From Locusta migratoria (lineage: Eukaryota > Arthropoda > Insecta > Orthoptera > Acrididae), in contig CM048750.1 of assembly GCA_026315105.1 (NCBI GenBank), positions 108,469,297 through 108,533,296 on the forward strand: a DNA stretch of 64,000 bases, written 5' to 3'. The notes beneath the pieces were generated by a model. The model searched no databases and had not been told where the DNA came from. It saw nothing but the letters and a program-made list of their open reading frames with translations. Below, piece by piece: positions 56,416-64,000 of this stretch; within the stretch, counting starts at the first letter, position 1; each line of letters begins with the position of its first letter. The position numbers and the translations under genes are program-made.

Positions 56416-56680
56416 TCCCGCTTTCAACAGGATGGACCTCCACATTACTATGGAACAGTTGTTACAGTTTCAATTGTCAGTTCACTCGTCATTGGAATGC
56501 CCTACATGGTTGTGTGGAATGGCTAGCTGTATCATCCGTCTTTGGTACATACTGCAAATGATAATCACCTCACTGATACCTATTTGTAAAAGTGAGTTAC
56601 CCCTTTTCCTACTAAATTTTCGAAAGAAACGGTTGCATCACGAGTCTTGACTCATCGTATATCCCGAACAATTTTAATTA
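56416..56680 (+). pseudogene. mariner-like transposase fragment
   Basis: One frame at 56418-56453 reads RFQQDGPPHYYG, followed by TVVTVSI. QQDGxPPHY is the hallmark around the second catalytic aspartate of mariner-related DDE transposases. Downstream frames are broken and the third acidic residue is not recognisable. No element ends were found. The stretch directly follows the Helitron-like element. Confidence 0.55.
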
Positions 56681-56742
56681 CAACCACCACATTGATAACC
56701 TCGTGAAGAAGGGTAAGCTGATATTACGTTTTATTGAAAAAA

Positions 56743-56838
56743 AATGTTCAAATGTTTATAAATCTATGGAACCAAAATGCGTGGTCATTAGTCCGTAGCT
56801 TACAAACTACTTAAAGTAACGTAAACTAACCTAAGGAC

Positions 56839-56877
<39 letters not shown>

Positions 56878-56930
56878 GAGAGGACTCGAACCTCCGACGG
56901 CGAACAACCGCGCGCTCTGCAGCGTTATTG
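56743..56930 (-). mobile_element. SINE-B with (GT)n, 5'-truncated
   Basis: Minus-strand B-box GGAGGTTCGAGTCCTC near 56890, an expanded (GT)n (plus-strand (AC)n at about 56840-56875), then GTCCTTAGGTTAGTTTACG, TTTAAGTAGTTTGTAAGC, CGGACTAATGACC and ACATTTGAAC. The extreme 5' part of the tRNA-like head is missing. Confidence 0.85.
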
Positions 56931-57506
56931 GCAGAATCCTTATAAATGCGTCAACTACTCTGCGGAAAAAAAGCTTACACCAGAAAGAACTGCTCTTTTT
57001 TATAGTGCAATTAAATATTGGAGAGTTTAAGGGATGTGGTACACGATAGGTGTAAAAATTATTAAAACTAACGCATTCTTGTTGCAGCGAAATATATTTA
57101 CAAAACTGCAATCACCAACTTGCTCCTTGGAATGCAAAAATATGTTTTACCGTCATAATAAAATAACAGAAATGAGAGCTCGAACGGTAAATCAAACATA
57201 TCCCTGACAAACCCCCAATCTTCAGTATTAATTAAAATATGAGAATTTATGTAAGTACACTGCTATGGAAATTGTATTCAAGGGATACTTGACAACAGTT
57301 TACTCAGAGGATTACCACTTATAATTTAGTTTTATTATTCAAAAGATTTGAAAAACAATCTCTCTTAGCCAATTTGACAGGACAATTATACGACTCAGAT
57401 ATGCAGTATGGGGAGGTAATTTCCTGTTTCACTAACGTGGCCGTCAGGCGTTGGATTGGCGCAGTACAACGTGCGTGCGCATAGGCAGTGGCGGTGGTCA
57501 TAGCAT
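56931..57506. other. No gene recognised
   Basis: AT-rich with short ORFs only. It ends at the Harbinger-like element. Confidence 0.5.
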
Positions 57507-57508
57507 TA

Positions 57509-58219
57509 GGGTGCGTTTATGCTTCCACCTCGCAGATGACAGCTAGCTGCTCGCAACTGTCACTTGACAGCTCGCTTCTCTCCGGCAGCCCTGTTGCATT
57601 CACGCTTCAGGCACCTCGCTGCTCGCCTTGTGTATTCTCCCTCAGCTGCTACATTACAGGTGAGTGCACAACTGCAGTGGCGTGAAGAGTCCAACATGTG
57701 CTTCACATCGTCTGACCACAGTGACAGTGTTTTATTCGCTACAAAAAGGAGAAGGAAGAGGAGGTACGGAGTGCATCCTTTGAATGCTCACTACGGATAT
57801 TTTCACAAATGCTACCAACAGCTGAAGAAGTATGCAGATCGCTTTTTCAGACATAATAATCATCTGCTTCAGATTTTCATCGTTGTTGCCTGTACTGAAG
57901 CTACCTGTAACAAACAATATTGTGCACGATGGTCACGAGAGTTGTATGTGCTCAGCAGTCAGACGCCGCTCTACTGGAGTGACCTTGAAGCAACCAATCA
58001 CAGTGCAAGTTTCACGCCGAGCGGCGATGGTCGTAGTGAGAAAAACAAACCAGATTGATATCATTGCCTGGTAAGTATCGTAGCGAGCAGCGAGCAACGA
58101 GCTGGGCGAGCTGTGACGGTGCACGCTATATGGGCCGCTAAGACTCTGTGAGTTTGATTCATCATCGCTGTGCCATGTCGGCGAGCAGCGAGCTGCGAGG
58201 TGGCAGCTTAAACGCACCC
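57509..58219 (+). mobile_element. PIF/Harbinger-like element, deletion derivative
   Basis: Inverted ends: GGGTGCGTTTATGCTTCCAC on the left; reading inward from the right, GGGTGCGTTTAAGCTGCCAC. Both continue CTCGCAG. Inside, KRRRKRRYGVHPLNAHYGYF at 57747 on, then HKCYQQLKKYADRFF, resembles the N-terminal region of Harbinger nucleases (the WVHP...F..L...L..D..FF pattern). The DDE catalytic part is not seen. TA flanks both ends (57507-57508 and 58220-58221), but a clean 3-bp TWA duplication is not evident. Confidence 0.7.
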
Positions 58220-58221
58220 TA

Positions 58222-59771
58222 GAAGCAGTCAAATGCGGCCTCGCTCTCGCTTTTTCCCGCCTCCGAGAGCGCATGGCGAGACCGCCATGCCCGAGAGTCA
58301 CCCGTGCCAGGAACACGGTGACGAGAGCGAGGCGAGTCGAGACTCTCAGCCGCCACACTGCCCAGGCAGCCAGTAGCAGTGTGCATGGATACGGCTATCT
58401 CTCCTCACTGATTTACTCCGGATTTTTTGCGCCCCTCCAGCTCATGGTCACATTGCCTGCCGAGCCAAGACTGAAAAAGGGGGGAGGGGGGTGGGGGAAA
58501 TCCACATTTCCGAATTTTACGTTGAAAAAATGTTGACGGTATATAAGAACACCCACATATTTTTAATTGCCTAATTTTATTTCTTACAAGGTTTGCCATA
58601 ACTGTAAAGAAAAAAAAGTATCCTTTTCACTCTGACCAACTTTTTAGTTTCATAACGCTCGTCACTCTATTTTGATGAAAGTATACGGTTAAGAAGTCTT
58701 ATTTTTGGACTCACGATGGTAGAACATGGTAGCTTTCGAATAAACAATACACCTTTGCAAAATTCGTAAAAGACGTTTTTCGACAACCCTATTTGTCAGA
58801 TACGTGCGCTTGATTGACAAATCGTGTGATGAAAAAGTTTGATAGCCGGCAGCTTACTGTTCTGTGCATTTTAAACCACATGACCCTCCTCCCTTCCTTT
58901 CCACTGCACTTACGTCCAGCCATGTAGTTATAGTTTTCAAGGATTTGGGTCATTACACTCGCTGGACAAGGCAAGACGATTATTCGCTGAATTAAAGTTC
59001 ATCATAATTCTCAGTTTTGTGAATTTTATGCCTTGATTCAAGAAAATTTTAGTCCGTATTTCGCTTGTATTATTTATTCAAAGATATTACTTTATCATTG
59101 CCTGGCGATACATTCATTTAGTACCTTTAGTACACTTATTAACACATTTCTCACTCCAGTCAGTTTTAAATTCTATCATTTGACGGAATGCACTGTCATT
59201 TTATATTCTACATATTCAAAATTAATAATACTGCACAATAATTCATTCCTGTAACAAGATTTCCGTATTTTAAATGTTCGGATAATGTTCGCACCGAAGA
59301 TACACTCACGAAGTAATGTTTGTACCGATAAGTAAAAGTTCACTTCCGTTTATTTTAACAGTTGTCTTTTCGGATGAAATAACTGATGATGAAATGATAC
59401 ATAATCATCCTTGAAAATCTCAGTTAAAGTTCTCATCGCTATTAAAGTCACTCAGTTCCATAAATTATCTGATTAAAATCTGTCCATGTTTTATAATGTT
59501 TGCCAGATTGCTCACGCTATTCCGTATCGATCTTAGACGCAAACTAACTGAAATAATACTTTAATCTAAACTTTTCAAAAACGCACTTCCGAAGCGAACC
59601 GCAATAATAGCAGATTTTTTTGTAACAATCTCGGAATTTTGCTTATATACCCCAACATGGAAAATATATCAGAGACCATTGCATACTCAATGCTGTTACT
59701 CTCTTCTTTTCTTTGCATTTGAATATTCTTTATGACCAAATAAATTAATTCCCTACTATGATAATTGCATA
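58222..59771. other. No gene recognised; GC-rich start
   Basis: Bases 58240-58500 are GC-rich with CTCGCTCTCGC/GCGAGAGCG inverted pieces (about 58243 and 58321) and overlapping ORFs on both strands. From 58550 on it is AT-rich with nothing recognised. Confidence 0.45.
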
Positions 59772-59772
59772 T

Positions 59773-60060
59773 ACAGGGTGTTACAAAAAGGTATGGCAAA
59801 ACTTTCCGGAAACATTTCTCATACACAAAGAAAGAAAATATGTTATGTGGACATATGTCCGGAAACGGTTAATTTCCATAATAGAGCTCATTTTAGTGTT
59901 TCTCTTTAAATGTAAATTGAAATAACTCGTGCAGACATTTGTCAAAATACCAACGTATCAGGGCTATGTACGAGGGCTTGTAGCCGTGGCCCGCTATCGC
60001 TGTGACGTCACGGTGGTACATGCACCATGTCGCACAGCAGCGCTAAACTGTAAGTACTGT
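59773..60060 (+). mobile_element. DNA-transposon 5' terminus, truncated
   Basis: TATACAGGGTGTTACAAAAAG at 59771 is a terminus of the type seen in Tc1/mariner-like elements of insects, which I recognise only from memory of locust sequence. The opposite end was not found. Bases 59960-60050 (GGGCTATGTACGAGGGCTTG ... GACGTCACGG ... CAGCGCT) resemble the reverse of 60985-61120, so two relics of one repeat face each other. Confidence 0.45.
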
Positions 60061-60476
60061 TTTAACGATGATTGTTTTCAGAACGTCTTACACGTGATTT
60101 TTATTTCAAGGCAAGTAAAATAGCAACAGTTATGATGAAAATGAATTTATTATTAAATATGTGCTACATATTGCAAATAATCCTAATGCTACTTATTCCC
60201 CAACTTCAACCATTTGCTTATTTTCTGATTACTTTTGATTGTCTGCCATCTTATTTTTACTATTAATATATCTAATTCTAATAATTGTTCTTAGTTTTGC
60301 AAAAAGCTTTGTACAACACTTTCGCTTAATCTCAATTTTTTAGGACTTGCTTTAAGATGTTCCACTGCTCTCTTTCTAACAATCCTCCTGTTGTGCCTTT
60401 CATTTCTTACGTCTATGTAGGAATTATCAATACCCACATTAACAGTGTTAACAGGTTTTTGTCGATTTTCTTCTGA
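60061..60476. other. No gene recognised
   Basis: AT-rich with no element ends or known ORFs. Confidence 0.5.
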
Positions 60477-60488
60477 GGTAAACCAAGT

Positions 60489-60689
60489 TCAACATGTTCA
60501 AATGTTTGTAGAACTTATGGGACTTAACTTCGGGGTCATCAGTCCCTAAACTTACAAACTACTTATGAACTATTTACGAACTAGGACGGCACCAATATCC
60601 ATGCCCGAGGGGGGATTCGAACCCCCGACCGTAGTGGCCGTGATGACCGTGACTGGAGCGCCTCAGTCACCTCGGCCACCACGGCCGGC
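60489..60689 (-). mobile_element. SINE-A, full-length
   Basis: Minus-strand head GCCGGCCGTGGTGGCCGAGG, B-box GGGGGTTCGAATCCCCC, and the standard tail. A perfect 12-bp target duplication (GGTAAACCAAGT) lies at 60477-60488 and 60690-60701. Confidence 0.93.
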
Positions 60690-60701
60690 GGTAAACCAAG
60701 T

Positions 60702-61601
60702 ATTCTGTTTTTCATGTCGTCTTCATAATCGCTGGAAATAAAGTGATGGCAGCAAATTCTAGCATTTTTTTTATTTATTTATTTGATCCGCTGGTTTACC
60801 TTTAACGTGCCATATGGAAATCATGGAGGGATTGTTAGGGAACCCAATTCGTTTTTCGTGAATCATTTTTACACGTCGGAATACAACAATTAACCATTGT
60901 AAATATTATAACTAAACGACATCACACTGCACAGAACACTTACAGAACACGTGTAAAAAAAAAGAGCGTGGAACACAACACAAAGCAGCGCTCAGCTCAG
61001 CCACTGTCCACCTGCTACTGTATAGCGGTGACGTCACGGGAGGTGGGAAGTAGGGAGGGAGCGGGATCACGGCGGCGCGCGCTACAACAAAGGCGTGAGT
61101 CAGCCCTTGTACATAGCCCATGGCCCCCACAAGGGTGGGGCTGGGTGGACCCATAGTTCCAAGTCCCGGTGCTGAACGGGGCCCAAGCCCAGCCCTAAAT
61201 GATTCAATTTTTTTGTTACTGAAATTAAAAACAAACCTGGCGGAGCAGAAGTACGAACAAGTATTCTGTTAAGCTAAGCTAGGGCTTACTGTGATCCAAG
61301 GCCGTAGCCAGGTGGATCAACAGTCCCCCACCCCCACCTCACGAAAAGCCACACTATTCAACTAATTCCTGATACAGTAATTAAAAAGCCTTCGAGATAA
61401 AAATTTGGTGTTGTCTGTATTGAAATTCATCTGTGCCTTTGGTTCAGCAAGTTAGAATAACCAAATTCTGACTATGGGCCTGCTGCGGCCATTGTAAGTA
61501 AAATCTCATGTTTAAGTAAAATAATTTTATAAATGAAGTTTACAGTGTCAAATTTATGCCTTCTTATAACACGTTACAGTCTAAAAAGAGCATGATTAAG
61601 A
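60702..61601. other. No gene; relics of repeats
   Basis: 60985-61120 is a GC-rich block resembling the reverse of 59960-60050. GGCCGTAGCCAGGTGGA at 61300 and the following C-rich stretch recall a hAT terminus of the CAGTGGCGTAGCC type, but no partner was found. Confidence 0.45.
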
Positions 61602-61603
61602 TA

Positions 61604-62296
61604 CGAGGTATGTGCACAAAGTAAGTTCCGTTTGGTTATATAAAACAAACGTGTACAGCTACAGAAAAAAATATTTATAGTACAAATATATACAACTATT
61701 AAACTACTTTTCTACATAGCTTCCGAAATTTTGTAGGCATTTGTCATAGCGTGGCAGAAGTCTTTGTATGCCTTCTTCGTAGAAGGTTGCCGCCTGTGTA
61801 TTCAACCATGTGGTAACATGTTCTTTCAGCTCGTCATCATCGCTGAAGTGTTGATCACCATGGACAGGTTTTAGGTGTAAGAAGAAAGTCGCTAGGAGCG
61901 AGACTGTACTGAGGATGATCAAACGCGTCCCAGAAAAATTCCCGTAAGAGTTGTTTCGTCACATTCGCCTTGTGAGGTCGGGCGGCAACGTGAAGGGAAG
62001 AAGAATAAGACTCCTTTCATCTCTTCTTACACCTAAAATCTGTCCTTGGTGGTCAACACTTCAACGATCATGAGCTGAAAGAACATGTTTGCCACATGGT
62101 TGAATACACAGGCGGCAGCCTTCTATGAAGAAGGCACACAAAAACTTGTCCCACGCTATGACAAGTGCCTACAAAATTTCGGAAGTTATGTAGAAAAGTA
62201 GTTTAACAGTTGCAGATTTTTATACAATAAATATTTTTTCTGTGTCTGTTTACGTTTGGTTTATATAACCAAATGGAACTTTGTGGACATACCTCG
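61604..62296. mobile_element. mariner, head-to-head rearranged copy
   Basis: TA flanks (61602-61603 and 62297-62298). The inverted ends share CGAGGTATGT(G/C)CACAAAGT(AA/TC)-like sequence, then CCGTTTGGTTATATAAA on the left and TTTATATAACC/AAATGG on the right. Both halves encode the C-terminus of the mariner transposase in opposite directions. Minus strand 61922-61704 carries DDDELKEHVTTWLNTQAATF, YEEGIQRLLPRYDKCL and NFGSYVEK. The plus strand from about 62070 to 62202 carries the same end. The N-terminal and most catalytic parts are missing, so it is a palindromic deletion product. Confidence 0.88.
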
Positions 62297-62493
62297 TATA
62301 AACTTGCAATTACAACCTCTGGTATCCCAGCACGATAAGTTTGAGAGCCCTCCAGACCACATGGACTGTGACAGCAGCCGTTAGGCGGCGCGCACAACCT
62401 AATAGCGCTGCCATCGCCACTAGAGCGCTGCACGCAGCGGTCATCTGTGCAGAGAGCCGCACTATTTAGGACTCGGAGCCGCAGCTCGCTCCT

Positions 62494-63148
62494 TCCCTTC
62501 CCCGTAGCATCAGCACCCCTCCCCTCTCTCCCGTCCCTTTTCCTTCCCGCCCGCTTGGCTACCCATTCCCCATGCCCAGAGTCTCGTCTATCCTTCTCTC
62601 CCGTCCTTTCTCTCTCTTCCCTCCCCTTCCCCCCCTTTCCCCGCACTTCCACCATCCCTGTCCCATCTCCCCCCTCCATCCCCCTCCCCTCCCCCTGCGG
62701 GGGCGTTTCGACTTTTTACCAACGTGTACCCTGCCAGTGTGTCCAGTGTCGTGTGTTTTTAATCAGTGCCTCCGTGTTCGCCGTCCCCGAGTTTTATTCT
62801 GTGCGCCGTCCACTGTCTTCGTTTTTATCCTTAGTGTTTCTGCGATGTACTTTTTAATTGTCGCCGTGGCAAGCTGTTTTTACGAACTATGTGTGTTTTA
62901 ATACCACTCGTCTGTTTCTCGTTTTCTGATATATGTTTGTCCCGTTTGTCCATGTACGTTTTAGTCCGTCAAAAACTCAGTGTGTCGATTGTCTTATTCC
63001 GCAATTTTATCCCTCTATTTTGTATATTGTTTTTCTCCATTCTTGTCTTTACATGAGTGTCACATGGCTGAAGAGCAGCCACCGCAGCTGCTACCAGCCT
63101 GCCAACTGTTTACAGTTGACTTAAAAATACAATAAAGGGGAAAAAAAA
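62494..63148 (+). mobile_element. Poly(A) retroposon of unknown origin
   Basis: An 11-bp duplication (AGCTCGCTCCT) lies at 62483-62493 and 63149-63159. The right end is AATAAAGGGG followed by nine A, the look of a reverse-transcribed, polyadenylated RNA. The 5' third (62500-62700) is an unusually pyrimidine-rich CCCTCC-type tract. The rest shows no coding signal; the 136- and 109-codon ORFs overlap in two frames and are compositional. It may be a SINE-like or retro-processed non-coding RNA family. I remember similar repeats in locusts but cannot confirm that here. Confidence 0.75.
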
Positions 63149-63308
63149 AGCTCGCTCCTCTGCCTTGTGTTGACTGCCCTCAGTTTACTTTCGATATTCA
63201 GTGGTTATCAGGCTTCGTACTTGGCTCCGTCACGGTTCCGATTGGCTTACGTTTTGGTCTCGGTTTTCCATTAGTTGTTGTCATTGTTTGCCGTTTCTGT
63301 GGTCTCGT

Positions 63309-63956
63309 GTAGTGTTTCTCGTTAGCGGCGACGCTTGATCGGTCGATCGTCGCTAGTCGCTCCCGACCCAGTCCGACCTTCGGTCACTATACAAACTACT
63401 GCGCACAACAGAAAAAAAAGACGTGGGGGGCACCTCTCTGATTCTGGGTCCAGGGCCCGCAATCGAATGTAGTGTTTCTCGTTAGCGGCGACGCTTGATC
63501 CGTCGATCGTCGCTAGTCGCTCCCGACCCAGTCCGACCTTCGGTCACTATACAAACTACTGCGCACATACAGAAAAAAAGACGTGGGGAGGGCCCCTCTG
63601 TGATTCTGGGTCCAAGGCCCGCAATCGAATGTAGTGTTTCTCGTTAGCGGCGACGCTTGATCGGTCGATCGTCGCTAGTCGCTCCCGACCCAGTCCGACC
63701 TTCGGTCACTATACAAACTACTGCGCACATACAGAAAAAAAGACGTGGGGAGGGCCCCTCTGTGATTCTGGGTCCAGGGCCCGCAATCGAATGTAGTGTT
63801 TCTCGTTAGTGGCGACGCTTGATCGGTCGATCGTCGCTAGTCGCTCCCGACCCAGTCCGACTTTCGGTCACTATACAAACTACTGCGCACATACAGAAAA
63901 AAGACGTGGGGAGGGCCCCTCTCTGATTCTGGGTCCAGGGCCCGCAATCGAATGTG
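63309..63956 (+). repeat. Satellite-like tandem array, ~161 bp x 4
   Basis: AGTGTTTCTCGTTAG starts at 63311, 63471, 63633 and 63795, giving periods of 160, 162 and 162. Units share GCTTGATCGGTCGATCGTCG, CCCGACCCAGTCCGAC and GATTCTGGGTCCAGGGCCCG and differ by few bases. The fourth unit ends near 63956, where the sequence changes to GGGGGCCATGACTTAGCC. The array may be longer in the genome or collapsed in assembly. It lies close to the right edge. Confidence 0.93.
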
Positions 63957-64000
63957 GGGGCCATGACTTAGCCGTGGTATGGTATGCCAACAGGTGCGCG

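Noticed and set aside
57564..58058. 164-codon ORF as an intact transposase
   Set aside because: Only a short patch resembles a Harbinger nuclease; the catalytic DDE part is missing and the start lies in the terminal repeat region.
62203..62679. 158-codon minus-strand ORF
   Set aside because: It spans the end of a mariner, unique DNA and the pyrimidine-rich part of a retroposon. The Gly/Arg/Glu-rich product is the reverse of a CCCTCC tract.
63309..63956. CRISPR array
   Set aside because: Units are ~161 bp without unique spacers. This is a satellite-type direct repeat in an animal genome.

Overview
This window reads as intergenic or intronic DNA from a very repeat-rich insect genome, most likely an orthopteran and probably a grasshopper or locust of the Schistocerca type. 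That placement is inference. It rests on the tRNA-derived SINE families, the RTE/BovB-like and CR1-like LINEs, and the Tc1/mariner, piggyBac, hAT and Helitron-like elements, several of which match repeats I remember from locust sequence. I find no host protein-coding gene, rRNA, true tRNA gene or CRISPR array. Nearly every interpretable base belongs to a transposable element, usually broken.

Layout. 1-7 kb: a Helitron-like fragment, the first SINEs and an inverted 3' half of an RTE LINE. 8-9.3 kb: a piggyBac deletion derivative inside an RTE fragment. 9.5-13.2 kb: fold-back elements, a 392-bp tandem duplication and a SINE. 14-15.5 kb: a degenerate LINE. 17.5-22.2 kb: a fold-back, a dead RTE copy carrying a nested SINE, and a deleted mariner. 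22.5-24.1 kb: a Helitron-like element holding a SINE that holds a hAT MITE. 24.7-27.6 kb: a Tc1 element with clear ends and a dead transposase, then a fold-back split by a hAT element. 28-36 kb: SINEs, a composite tRNA-derived element and a second Helitron family. 36.6-39.7 kb: an RTE copy with a 982-codon endonuclease/reverse-transcriptase ORF, the only long ORF here. 41-48 kb: SINEs and another Helitron-like element. 48.1-53.2 kb: a CR1-like LINE, then a Jockey-like LINE split by a Tc1/mariner-type element, then a fold-back. 55-64 kb: a Helitron with internal duplications, a PIF/Harbinger derivative, SINEs, a head-to-head mariner, a poly(A) retroposon and a ~161-bp satellite.

How the parts relate. 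LINEs (RTE, CR1-like, Jockey-like) supply reverse transcriptase, and SINEs A, B and C are the likely passengers. Many SINEs have 10-15 bp target-site duplications (TSDs) that I could read directly. DNA elements show the target signatures of their families: TA for Tc1/mariner, TTAA for piggyBac, 8 bp for hAT, and A/T with TC...CTRR for Helitrons. Nesting gives relative ages at several sites.

The most unusual signal is a short module that recurs at about a dozen places, often as outward-facing pairs in fold-back elements. It resembles a type I hammerhead ribozyme: CTGANGA, one extra base, a stem-loop, GAAAC, a short NNGU-H segment, then often AATAAA. At three loci the flanks form a perfect 5-6 bp stem I. 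I suspect remnants of Penelope-like or retrozyme-like non-coding retroelements. The sequence cannot prove activity.
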